Source of the DNA: Prosapia bicincta
Lineage: Eukaryota > Arthropoda > Insecta > Hemiptera > Cercopidae
Length of the DNA stretch: 64,000 bases
Reading direction: 5' to 3'
Assembly: GCA_036971475.1 (NCBI GenBank)
Contig: JBAIZL010000001.1
Location: forward strand, 77,383,271-77,447,270
Shown: positions 1-13,000 of the stretch, piece by piece
How positions within the stretch are numbered: position 1 is the first letter of the stretch
Layout of the letters: every line of letters starts with the position of its first letter
Translations under genes and position numbers: made by a program
Notes under the pieces: generated by a model
Told to the model about the DNA's origin: nothing
The model's database searches: none
What the model saw: the letters and a program-made list of their open reading frames with translations, nothing else

Positions 1-740
1 CGTCACCCTAGCCATCCATTCGGCGTAATCCTGCAGGCAAACATGGTCCAAGTTTCCAACAAGGCCAAATAAGCCCCAGCGTGTTAAGACGCATTTAATG
101 CGGGAGTACGGGGAGGGGGTATTTAAAAATTTACTATCAAAGCCTTAGTTTCTGGGGCTCTACCAGGATGCCGTAAACAATATGCGGCACAGCTTTTTAA
201 AAACGCTTTAAATTGGCACATAATTTTAACTCTGAATTAGGGGTTGAGAAAATCTATTATAGAAGTTTTACCCCAAGTTTATAATTTTATATCTCAAAAT
301 ACACTTCACAAAAAATTGAAATTTTGTATATAACCGTACTTTATAGAATAGAATAAGTGTACAAAATTGCAAGAAAAGTCTGAATAGGTCGCGTGATAAT
401 TAAATATAGTACCTCATGTTGATTTCACATGGACTGACTATATACACTGTTACCCCGGAATTTTACAGTAAATTTTAAAATAAATAATAAAAACTGCAAG
501 TAGGCCTCGTACGGACGTAGTGCCACTTCCGTAACGGTGTACAATTATACATATTATTTGTTTATAGTTTACTTTGTCGGTTCTTTACACAATAATATGT
601 CACATTTTCAAGGATACCTTGGTCTAAATGAAATTTTACCGGAAATTTTCAATCCTTACATATGGGCTCCAGGCTGGATTCGCCCTACCATTAGGTAAAT
701 TAACCTAAACCCATTTACTGCCAATTATATTATAAAACGC
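1..740. other. unassigned AT-rich DNA
   Basis: I see no gene, RNA or repeat I can name here. The stretch is AT-rich with many in-frame stops on both strands. Confidence 0.5.
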
Positions 741-743
741 AAT

Positions 744-1124
744 ATTTATTTTCTTTTAGCCACGTAATCGATTTCGGTAAAAAAAACAAGCGATGCAGGA
801 AAATACCGTACAAAATCGATGCTCACGTGTCAAAAATAAAAAAATTTGGAAAATATACTCCACTTCGTTGCGGCACCGGCAGGTTTAATTCTTTTTTCCG
901 AGGCATTTTGCTCGATTCTATCTGCAAGAAATAAAGGAATAATTGAGTTTGTATGATTTTAGGTGTACCGTAAAAGAAGGGGTGAGTAAGCTTTTTTCCA
1001 AAATTTTCAATTTTGGGATGTGAGCCCAAGTTTTTGTTATTTATTCCGTACTCTTTATGACTTTCTGCAACGGCCGGTATATTATTTTTTGCCGATATTG
1101 ATTACGTGGCGAAAGGAAATAAAT
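744..1124. repeat. candidate MITE bounded by imperfect inverted repeats
   Basis: About 33 bp at 744-776 reappears inverted at 1091-1124. The shared core is GCCACGTAATC followed by TCGG, with a few mismatches and small gaps. The interior is short (about 315 bp) and has no recognisable transposase. On the minus strand there is a splice-acceptor-like TTTCTTGCAG near 923 followed by a short MPRKKELNLPVPQRSG-type peptide, but it resembles nothing I know. A small non-autonomous DNA transposon is the simplest reading. No target-site duplication was identified. Confidence 0.3.
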
Positions 1125-1129
1125 AGATA

Positions 1130-2400
1130 AAACTCTTTAGACTCTTGTAAAATAATTCTATCGTAAGTGTTGACGAACATTCAAGCACATACATTCATAT
1201 CACATTACCTAATTACCTCCAAGGCTAAATGCACTTATCAGAAGCCTTTGTCTGCTACTTGTTGTAATGTTATCTGCTTTTTTGTACAACCTGTTGGCTT
1301 TGTTCTTAGAAACACGTTCTTGATATCTTTGCTTCCGATCTCCCAGGTCAGGAACTCTTCCTATGATTCACCCTCTTTCCCACGCAATTCTATTGCGCTC
1401 TCCATCAAACAAACTTTCAAGTCAGTTTTGACAACATTTAATCTACTTCCAACATGGTCGGATGTCGTATCCAGAACTGGTAAATTGCCATCAAACCAGC
1501 ATGAGTTGGAACCGAACCCCCTTATGATGGCTACAGTCGAATCACTTTATGAAAAATCGGGTTGTGGACGCGCAGTGCCAGGAGGCGTCAACGCGCATGC
1601 GCGTTAGGGCGTCAGCTCTGAGTGACACTTCAGTTGGTCGTGAAAGCAGCCGGAGGTGGATCTATACGTACCTTTCCAAAAACATTTGCTGGTGTTATGT
1701 TTTGATTTAGGTTTTATGTTATCTTTTGTGTTTTATAGTGCACGTGTTTTTAGTTTCTCTAAGAAATGGTGAAATCGGGTAGTACCAGGGTTTTTCCTCT
1801 TGACGTCCATAAATGAATCAACTCAGCCGAAAGTATGTATTCAGGCTAGTAGCGTTTCTACTTAGAACCTTCTCTTCCTCATCCCCCTCTCACGTGGCCA
1901 AGCCCCACCCCTCACCCCTACATGCCTACGCGAGCCGATTTTTGTTAAAGTGGTTCAACTGTACGTATTTCCGGTTCTTGAGGGGATGAGTACTTGCTGC
2001 TATCATCACGTTGTGACTTGTAAGTATGCTTTAAGTAAGCGATGGTGTTCTGTATAATACCATATAAATCCCTATTCCCAGTCCTAGGAGATCCTCTCCT
2101 CTTCTTAGTCCTACGTAACTCCATCTCCTCTTCTTAGTGCTACGTAACTCCATTTCCCTTTTCATATCTTTATTATAATTAGGTATAAATGTGTAGTTAT
2201 CTCTATATAACTAAAATAGAGAGTGGGTGTAGCTTACGTACGAGATTACTGCATTCGTGATCTGTGATCCCCTATTTCCTCTATTACTCTGTTGTTCGCT
2301 GGGATTTACTCCCACTCCAATGCTACCAATATTCACAACCCTTCCCTATCCCTCGTCGGCGATAATAGGCATACTGGCTGATCCCCTTAAAAATACTAAA
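1130..2400. other. unassigned; CpG-rich patch and a short duplication
   Basis: No supported gene. The plus-strand frame open over 1167-1607 has no recognisable domain and low-complexity composition, so I do not call it. A short GC/CpG-rich patch around 1567-1650 contains the palindrome CGCGCATGCGCG and stands out from the AT-rich surroundings; it could be a remnant promoter or element edge. A 29-bp direct duplication built on CTTCTTAG and CTACGTAACTCCAT lies at about 2096-2155. Confidence 0.35.
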
Positions 2401-2892
2401 TAAACAGTAGTATAAATATTTTTTTAAAGTCAATTCCTACTTGAGTAAACAAAGAAAAATATTATTATACAGTAGTTTCTTTTTGTTTTACAATTACAAT
2501 TAGCATATATATGTGTATACATATGTGTCAGAATAACAATATTAAGTGGCAAAATAGAAAGCGAATTTCCTTGCAATTTTCCATTTTTTTTCTGTGTAGA
2601 ACTATTGTTTTTTTTGTTACTATTTATTCGTTTTCTTTTTTTTTGGCACTTGCATTGTGCTGTAGTTTCTTTTCTCTTTCCTTTCGCAATATCCGTTTGT
2701 GAAGCAAGGTTCATCATCGTTAATCCAGATTTTATACTTTATTCTTTCATTCACTTTTGATCCTTGAGCATTTACGATATTATGTGGTAACCATGGCAAC
2801 AATGTAAGGTTGTGCAATGGATGTTTCAACGAGAACTATATGAAAGCAAAAGAAAAATTCATATACTACTTTGAGAAACAGTCTAGATATGG

Positions 2893-2962
2893 GAAAGTAT
2901 GCTGAGTGGCAAGAGCGTCTGACTTTGAATATGAAGATACTCAGTTAGAATCCGACTTTGAC
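2893..2962 (+). repeat. tRNA-Ser-like segment (SINE head)
   Basis: The string GAGTGGCAAGAGCGTCTGAC resembles the D-arm to anticodon-arm region of eukaryotic tRNA-Ser, including an A-box-like core. About 35 bp downstream GTTAGAATCC resembles a B box (GTTCRANTCC). The related copies at 46765-46774 and 47151-47160 keep an exact GTTCGAATCC. It cannot be a working tRNA: the acceptor stem does not pair and the T-loop is altered here. A tRNA-derived SINE head inside the dispersed repeat is most likely. Confidence 0.45.
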
Positions 2963-3262
2963 TCACAAATTTTTATAATTTAATTGTTGAATAAATATTT
3001 GAAAAAAACTGTAATAACATCAATTGTCAGCCTTTATAGGTTAAAAAAATATATTTGAACCTGATATAATGAATAAACATGTATTTTATTAACGATTGAA
3101 CATATATATATATATATATATAAATATCGTAATATGTATTCTTGTGTATTAATAAAGAACTAAGTCAAAATATTCCTGATGATGTTGGTACTGTTAGCCA
3201 ACGAAAAGCATTGAATTGTCAATGCAATTATAATTCTTGTATATTTGTATTTTGATTTAGTT

Positions 3263-3265
<3 letters not shown>

Positions 3266-3341
<76 letters not shown>

Positions 3342-3342
3342 A
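3266..3342. repeat. (TA)n(TG)n microsatellite
   Basis: An unbroken AT tract of about 60 bp runs into (TG)n. It lies within the interspersed repeat copy A. Confidence 0.95.
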
Positions 3343-3498
3343 TGAATAGTTAGTATCTGGAGTACATCCGTTCATTCTGCAATGGATAAATTCGCAGTTC
3401 CTACGTTTCGCTAGAATCTCATCTAGTATTGACGAGGTGAACCCAACAACAGCATTATTCATCATCATATTTTTCCATCCGTGAAGGAATATATATCA

Positions 3499-3500
<2 letters not shown>

Positions 3501-3562
<62 letters not shown>
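3501..3562. repeat. (TA)n microsatellite
   Basis: About 62 bp of pure TA dinucleotide. Confidence 0.95.
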
Positions 3563-3565
<3 letters not shown>

Positions 3566-3600
3566 GAGAGTGTGAGCTAATAGAAAGAATTTAATAATAA

Positions 3601-4019
3601 ATAATGAAATAAAATCACTAATGGCTACTGTATTTCCATTAGTGCAGTACGACCCTATTCGTCGAATTCTTAGGCTGGTCGTTCTTATCAAGAGGTTTCG
3701 TCTCGCTTTATATTCAACTCTTACTACTGTGATGGAAAGACAAATAATGTGTTATATCAATTAAAGCATTTCTTTTTCAGCGTACAATTTCAAACGTTTT
3801 TTGAGAATTTCAAAACTCATAAATGTACCACATGTTGCAATATCCTCGGCCGTTTTACCTCCCGAAATTCTTGATTTTACGACCTGTCAATCGTCAATAG
3901 GCACGCCTACACTGAAACAATTTGTTTCCCTCTTCTAGACTAAACCTTGTGCTTGCGAGGAACATCGTAAGGAAAATATCGATATTTACCAATGCTACCA
4001 ACATGGATGTTTTCCGATG
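3601..4019. other. unassigned flank of the 113-bp satellite
   Basis: No gene seen. ACATGGAT at 4001-4008 is inverted as ATCCATGT at 4025-4032, so a small palindrome straddles the left border of the satellite. Confidence 0.4.
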
Positions 4020-7000
4020 AAATCATCCATGTTTCATTCGACAATATGTAGCAATTTTTAAATACACGATTAAGTTAATAATTTTGTCATAAGCGTTTTT
4101 CCCAGCCTAATACACTTATAATTTACTCTAGGAAATCGTCCATGTTTCATTCAACAATATGTAGCAATTTTTAAATACACGATTAAGTTAATAATTTTGT
4201 CATAAGCGTTTTTCCTAGCTTAATACACTTATAATTTACTCTAGGAAATCGTCCATGTTTTATTCGACAATATGTAGCAATTTTTAAATACACGATTAAG
4301 TTAATAATTTTGTCATAAGCGTTTTTCCTAGCCTAATACACTTATAATTTACTCTAGGAAATCGTCCATGTTTCATTCGACAATATGTAGCAATTTTTAA
4401 ATACACGATTAAGTTAATAATTTTGTCATAAGCGTTTTTCCCAGCCTAATACACTTATAATTTACTCTAGGAGATCGTCCATGTTTCATTCGACAATATG
4501 TAGCAATTTTTAAATACACGATTCAGTTAATAATTTTGTCATAAGCGTTTTTCCTAGCCTAATACACTTATAATTTACTCTAGGAAATCATCCATGTTTC
4601 ATTCGACAATATGTAGCAATTTTTAAATACAGGATTAAGTTAATAATTTTGTCATAAGCGTTTTTCCCAGCCTAATACACTTATAATTTACTCTAGGAAA
4701 TCGTCCATGTTTCATTCGACAATATGTAGCAATTTTTAAATACACGATTAAGTTAATAATTTTGTCATAAGCGTTTTTCCTAGCCTAATACACTTATAAT
4801 TTACTCTAGGAAATTATCCACGTTTCATTCGACAATATGTAGCAATTTTTAAATACACGATTAAGTTAATAATTTTGCCATAAGCGTTTTTCCCAGCCTA
4901 ATACACTTATAGTTTACTCTAGGAAATCATCCATGTTTCATTCGACAATATGTAGCAATTTTTAAATACACGATTAAGTTAATAATTTTGTCATAAGCGT
5001 TTTTCCTAGCCTAATACACTTATAATTTACTCTAGGAAATCATCCATGTTTCATTCGACAATATGTAGCAATTTTTAAATACACGATTAAGTTAATAATT
5101 TTGTCATAAGCGTTTTTCCTAGCCTAATACACTTATAATTTACTCTAGGAAATCATCCATGTTTCATTCGACAATATGTAGCAATTTTTAAATACACGAT
5201 TAAGTTAATAATTTTGTCATAAGCGTTTTTCCTAGCCTAATACACTTATAATTTACTCTAGGAAATCATCCATGTTTCATTCGACAATATGTAGCAATTT
5301 TTAAATACACGATTAAGTTAATAATTTTGTCATAAGCGTTTTTCCTAGCCTAATACACTTATAATTTACTCTAGGAAATCATCCATGTTTCATTCGACAA
5401 TATGTAGATATTTTTAAATACACGATTAAGTTAATAATTTTGTCATAAGCGTTTTTCCCAGCCTAATACACTTATAATTTACTCTAGGAAATCATCCATG
5501 TTTCATTCGACAATATGTAGCAATTTTTAAATACACGATTAAGTTAATAATTTTGCCATAAGCGTTTTTCCCAGCCTAATACACTTATAATTTACTCTAG
5601 GAAATCATCCATGTTTCATTCGACAATATGTAGCAATTTTTAAATACACGATTAAGTTAATAATTTTGTCATAAGCGTTTTTCCTAGCCTAATACACTTA
5701 TAGTTTACTCTAGGAAATCATCCATGTTTCATTCGACAATATGTAGCAATTTTTAAATACACGATTAAGTTAATAATTTTGTCATAAGCGTTTTTCCTAG
5801 CCTAATACACTTATAGTTTACTCTAGGAAATCATCCATGTTTCATTCGACAATATGTAGCAATTTTTAAATACACGATTAAGTTAATAATTTTGTCATAA
5901 GCGTTTTTCCTACCCTAATACACTTATAGTTTACTCTAGGAAATCATCCATGTTTCATTCGACAATATGTAGCAATTTTTAAATACACGATTAAGTTAAT
6001 AATTTTGTCATAAGCGTTTTTCCTAGCCTAATACACTTATAGTTTACTCTAGGAAATCATCCATGTTTCATTCGACAATATGTAGCAATTTTTAAATACA
6101 CGATTAGGTTAATAATTTTGTCATAAGCGTTTTTCCTAGCCTAATACACTTATAGTTTACTCTAGGAAATCATCCATGTTTCATTCGACAATATGTAGCA
6201 ATTTTTAAATACACGATTAAGTTAATAATTTTGTCATAAGCGTTTTTCCTAGCCTAATACACTTATAGTTTACTCTAGGAAATCATCCATGTTTCATTCG
6301 ACAATATGTAGCAATTTTTAAATACACGATTAAGTTAATAATTTTGTCATAAGCGTTTTTCCTAGCCTAATACACTTATAGTTTACTCTAGGAAATCATC
6401 CATGTTTCATTCGACAATATGAAGCAATTTTTAAATACACGATTAAGTTAATAATTTTGTCATAAGCGTTTTTCCTAGCCTAATACACTTATAATTTACT
6501 CTAGGAAATCATCCATGTTTCATTCGACAATATGTAGCAATTTTTAAATACACGATTAAGTTAATAATTTTGTCATAAGCGTTTTTCCCAGCCTAATACA
6601 CTTATAATATACTCTAGGAAATCATCCATGTTTCATTCGACAATATGTAGCAATTTCTAAATACACGATTAAGTTAATAATTTTGCCATAAGCGTTTTTC
6701 CCAGCCTAATACACTTATAATATACTCTAGGAAATCGTCCATGTTTCATTCGACAATATGTAGCAATTTTTAAATACACGATTAAGTTAATAATTTTGCC
6801 ATAGGCGTTTTTCCTAGCCTAATACACTTATAATTTACTCTAGGAAATCGTCCATGTTTCATTCGACAATATGTAGCAATTTTTAAATACACGATTAAGT
6901 TAATAATTTTGTCATAAGCGTTTTTCCTAGCCTAATACACTTATAATTTACTCTAGGAAATCATCCATGTTTCATTCGACAATATGTAGCAATTTTTAAA

Positions 7001-10000
7001 TACACGATTAAGTTAATAATTTTGTCATAAGCGTTTTTCAGAGTCTAATACACTTATAATTTACTCTAGGAAATCGTCCATGTTTCATTCGACAATATGT
7101 AGCAATTTTTAAATACACGATTAAGTTAATAATTTTGCCATAGGCGTTTTTCCTAGCCTAATACACTTATAATTTACTCTAGGAAATCGTCCATGTTTCA
7201 TTCGACAATATGTAGCAATTTTTAAATACACGATTAAGTTAATAATTTTGTCATAAGCGTTTTTCAGAGTCTAATACACTTATAATTTACTCTAGGAAAT
7301 CATCCATGTTTCATTCGACAATATGTAGCAATTTTTAAATACACGATTAAGTTAATAATTTTGCCATAAGCGTTTTTCCTAGCCTAATACACTTATAATA
7401 TACTCTAGGAAATCATCCATGTTTCATTCGACAATATGTAGCAATTTTTAAATACACGATTAAGTTAATAATTTTGCCATAAGCGTTTTTCCTAACCTAA
7501 TACACTTATAATTTACTCTAGGAAATCATCCATGTTTCATTCGACAATATGTAGCAATTTTTAAATACACGATTAAGTTAATAATTTTGCTATAAGCGTT
7601 TTTCCTAGCCTAATACACTTATAATTTACTCTAGGAAATCATCCATGTTTCATTCGACAATATGTAGCAATTTTTAAATACACGATTAAGTTAATAATTT
7701 TGCCATAAGCGTTTTTCCTAGCCTAATACACTTATAATTTACTCTAGGAAATCATCCATGTTTCATTCGACAATATGTAGCAATTTTTAAATACACGATT
7801 AAGGTAATAATTTTGCCATAAGCGTTTTTCCTAGCCTAATGCACTTATAATTTACTCTAGGATATCATCCATGTTTCATTCGACAATATGTAGCAATTTT
7901 TAAATACACGATTAAGTTAATAATTTTGCCATAAGCGTTTTTCCTAGCCTAATACACTTATAATTTACTCTAGGAAATCATCCATGTTTCATTCGACAAT
8001 ATGTAGCAATTTTTAAATACACGATTAAGTTAATAATTTTGCCATAAGCGTTTTTCCTAGCCTAATACACTTATAATTTACTCTAGGAAATCATCCATGT
8101 TTCATTCGACAATATGTAGCAATTTTTAAATACACGATTAAGTTAATAATTTTGCTATAAGCGTTTTTCCTAGCCTAATACACTTATAATTTACTCTAGG
8201 AAATCATCCATGTTTCATTCGACAATATGTAGCAATTTTTAAATACACGATTAAGTTAATAATTTTGTCATAAGCGTTTTTCCTAGCCTAATACACTTAT
8301 AATTTACTCTAGGAAATCATCCATGTTTCATTCGACAATATGTAGCAATTTTTAAATACACGATTAAGTTAATAATTTTGCTATAAGCGTTTTTCCTAGC
8401 CTAATACACTTATAATTTACTCTAGGAAATCATCCATGTTTCATTCGACAATATGTAGCAATTTTTAAATACACGATTAAGTTAATAATTTTGCCATAAG
8501 CGTTTTTCCTAGCCTAATACACTTATAATTTACTCTAGGAAATCATCCATGTTTCATTCGACAATATGTAGCAATTTTTAAATACACGATTAAGTTAATA
8601 ATTTTGTTATAAGCGTTTTTCCTAGCCTAATACACTTATAATTTACTCTAGGAAATCATCCATGTTTCATTCGACAATATGTAGCAATTTTTAAATACAC
8701 GATTAAGTTAATAATTTTGCCATAAGCGTTTTTCCTAGCCTAATACACTTATAATTTACTCTAGGAAATCATCCATGTTTCATTCGACAATATGTAGCAA
8801 TTTTTAAATACACGATTAAGTTAATAATTTTGCTATAAGCGTTTTTCCTAGCCTAATACACTTATAATTTACTCTAGGAAATCATCCATGTTTCATTCGA
8901 CAATATGTAGCAATTTTTAAATACACGATTAAGTTAATAATTTTGCCATAAGCGTTTTTCCTAGCCTAATACACTTATAGTTTACTCTAGGAAATCATCC
9001 ATGTTTCATTCGACAATATGTAGCAATTTTTAAATACACGATTAAGTTAATAATTTTGCCATAAGCGTTTTTCCTAGCCTAATACACTTATAATTTACTC
9101 TAGGAAATCATCCATGTTTCATTCGACAATATGTAGCAATTTTTAAATACACGATTAAGTTAATAATTTTGCCATAAGCGTTTTTCCTAGCCTAATACAC
9201 TTATAATTTACTCTAGGATATCATCCATGTTTCATTCGACAATATGTAGCAATTTTTAAATACACGATTAAGGTAATAATTTTGCCATAAGCGTTTTTCC
9301 TAGCCTAATACACTTATAATTTACTCTAGGATATCATCCATGTTTCATTCGACAATATGTAGCAATTTTTAAATACACGATTAAGTTAATAATTTTGCCA
9401 TTAGCGTTTTTCCTAGCCTAATACACTTATAATTTACTCTAGGATATCATCCATGTTTCATTCGACAATATGTAGCAATTTTTAAATACACGATTAAGTT
9501 AATAATTTTGCCATAAGCGTTTTTCCTAGCCTAATACACTTATAATTTACTCTAGGAAATCATCCATGTTTCATTCGACAATATGTAGCAATTTTTAAAT
9601 ACACGATTAAGTTAATAATTTTGCTATAAGCGTTTTTCCTAGCCTAATACACTTATAATTTACTCTAGGAAATCATCCATGTTTCATTCGACAATATGTA
9701 GCAATTTTTAAATACACGATTAAGTTAATAATTTTGCCATAAGCGTTTTTCCTAGCCTAATACACTTATAATTTACTCTAGGAAATCATCCATGTTTCAT
9801 TCGACAATATGTAGCAATTTTTAAATACACGATTAAGGTAATAATTTTGCCATAAGCGTTTTTCCTAGCCTAATACACTTATAATTTACTCTAGGAAATC
9901 ATCCATGTTTCATTCGACAATATGTAGCAATTTTTAAATACACGATTAAGTTAATAATTTTGCTATAAGCGTTTTTCCTAGCCTAATACACTTATAATTT

Positions 10001-13000
10001 ACTCTAGGAAATCATCCATGTTTCATTCGACAATATGTAGCAATTTTTAAATACACGATTAAGGTAATAATTTTGCCATAAGCGTTTTTCCTAGCCTAAT
10101 ACACTTATAATTTACTCTAGGATATCATCCATGTTTCATTCGACAATATGTAGCAATTTTTAAATACACGATTAAGTTAATAATTTTGCCATAAGCGTTT
10201 TTCCTAGCCTAATACACTTATAATTTACTCTAGGAAATCATCCATGTCTCATTCGACAATATGTAGCAATTTTTAAATACACGATTAAGTTAATAATTTT
10301 GCTATAAGCGTTTTTCCTAGCCTAATACACTTATAATTTACTCTAGGAAATCATCCATGTTTCATTCGACAATATGTAGCAATTTTTAAATACACGATTA
10401 AGTTAATAATTTTGCCATAAGCGTTTTTCCTAGCCTAATACACTTATAATTTACTCTAGGAAATCATCCATGTTTCATTCGACAATATGTAGCAATTTTT
10501 AAATACACGATTAAGTTAATAATTTTGCCATAAGCGTTTTTCCTAGCCTAATACACTTATAGTTTACTCTAGGAAATCATCCATGTTTCATTCGACAATA
10601 TGTAGCAATTTTTAAATACACAATTAAGTTAATAATTTTGCCATAAGGGTTTTTCCTAGCCTAATACACTTATAATTTACTCTAGGAAATCATCCATGTT
10701 TCATTCGACAATATGTAGCAATTTTTAAATACACGATTAAGTTAATAATTTTGCCATAAGCGTTTTTCCTAGCCTAATACACTTATAATTTACTCTAGGA
10801 TATCATCCATGTTTCATTCGACAATATGTAGCAATTTTTAAATACACGATTAAGGTAATAATTTTGCCATAAGCGTTTTTCCTAGCCTAATACACTTATA
10901 ATTTACTCTAGGATATCATCCATGTTTCATTCGACAATATGTAGCAATTTTTAAATACACGATTAAGTTAATAATTTTGCCATAAGCGTTTTTCCTAGCC
11001 TAATACACTTATAATTTACTCTAGGATATCATCCATGTTTCATTCGACAATATGTAGCAATTTTTAAATACACGATTAAGTTAATAATTTTGCCATAAGC
11101 GTTTTTCCTAGCCTAATACACTTATAATTTACTCTAGGAAATCATCCATGTTTCATTCGACAATATGTAGCAATTTTTAAATACACGATTAAGTTAATAA
11201 TTTTGCTATAAGCGTTTTTCCTAGCCTAATACACTTATAATTTACTCTAGGAAATCATCCATGTTTCATTCGACAATATGTAGCAATTTTTAAATACACG
11301 ATTAAGTTAATAATTTTGCTATAAGCGTTTTTCCTAGCCTAATACACTTATAATTTACTCTAGGAAATCATCCATGTTTCATTCGACAATATGTAGCAAT
11401 TTTTAAATACACGATTAAGGTAATAATTTTGCCATAAGCGTTTTTCCTAGCCTAATACACTTATAATTTACTCTAGGATATCATCCATGTTTCATTCGAC
11501 AATATGTAGCAATTTTTAAATACACGATTAAGTTAATAATTTTGCTATAAGCGTTTTTCCTAGCCTAATACACTTATAATTTACTCTAGGAAATCATCCA
11601 TGTTTCATTCGACAATATGTAGCAATTTTTAAATACACGATTAAGTTAATAATTTTGCTATAAGCGTTTTTCCTAGCCTAATACACTTATAATTTACTCT
11701 AGGAAATCATCCATGTTTCATTCGACAATATGTAGCAATTTTTAAATACACGATTAAGTTAATAATTTTGCTATAACCGTTTTTCCTAGCCTAATACACT
11801 TATAATTTACTCTAGGAAATCATCCATGTTTCATTCGACAATATGTAGCAATTTTTAAATACACGATTAAGTTAATAATTTTGCTATAAGCGTTTTTCCT
11901 AGCCTAATACACTTATAATTTACTCTAGGAAATCATCCATGTTTCATTCGACAATATGTAGCAATTTTTAAATACACGATTAAGTTAATAATTTTGCCAT
12001 AAGCGTTTTTCCTAGCCTAATACACTTATAGTTTACTCTAGGAAATCATCCATGTTTCATTCGACAATATGTAGCAATTTTTAAATACACGATTAAGTTA
12101 ATAATTTTGCCATAAGCGTTTTTCCTAGCCTAATACACTTATAATTTACTCTAGGAAATCATCCATGTTTCATTCGACAATATGTAGCAATTTTTAAATA
12201 CACGATTAAGTTAATAATTTTGCAAAATAAGCGTTTTTCCTAGCCTAATACACTTATAATTTACTCTAGGAAATCATCCATGTTTCATTCGACAATATGT
12301 AGCAATTTTTAAATACACGATTAAGTTAATAATTTTGCCATAAGCGTTTTTCCTAGCCTAATACACTTATAATTTACTCTAGGATATCATCCATGTTTCA
12401 TTCGACAATATGTAGCAATTTTTAAATACACGATTAAGGTAATAATTTTGCCATAAGCGTTTTTCCTAGCCTAATACACTTATAATTTACTCTAGGATAT
12501 CATCCATGTTTCATTCGATAATATGTAGCAATTTTTAAATACACGATTAAGTTAATAATTTTGCCATAAGCGTTTTTCCTAGCCTAATACACTTATAATT
12601 TACTCTAGGATATCATCCATGTTTCATTCGACAATATGTAGCAATTTTTAAATACACGATTAAGTTAATAATTTTGCCATAAGCGTTTTTCCTAGCCTAA
12701 TACACTTATAGTTTACTCTAGGAAATCATCCATGTTTCATTCGACAATATGTAGCAATTTTTAAATACACGATTAAGTTAATAATTTTGCTATAAGCGTT
12801 TTTAGTAGCCTAATACACTTATAATTTACTCTAGGAAATCATCCATGTTTCATTCGACAATATGTAGCAATTTTTAAATACACGATTAAGTTAATAATTT
12901 TGCCATAAGCGTTTTTCCTAGCCTAATACACTTATAGTTTACTCTAGGAAATCATCCATGTTTCATTCGACAATATGTAGCAATTTTTAAATACACGATT

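Larger units (their letters stand above)
2405..3600. repeat. interspersed repeat family, copy A
   Basis: Several blocks match the sequence at 46385-47421 in the same order: AAAGTCAATTCCTA near 2428, TTTTACAATTACAATTA near 2487, GAATAAATATTTGAAAAAAA near 2988, and AACATCAATTGTCAGCC near 3016. A terminal block like GTGTGAGCTAATAGAA lies near 3568. Copy A is longer because two (TA)n tracts and some unique sequence sit between the last two blocks. This is an old dispersed element with a tRNA-like segment inside it. Confidence 0.6.

Noticed and set aside
823..1029. 68-codon minus-strand gene
   Set aside because: It crosses a splice-acceptor-like site inside a candidate MITE and has no known domain; kept only as a low-interest observation.
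1167..1607. 146-codon frame on the plus strand
   Set aside because: No domain, no splice or codon signal, and nothing similar on reading it by eye.
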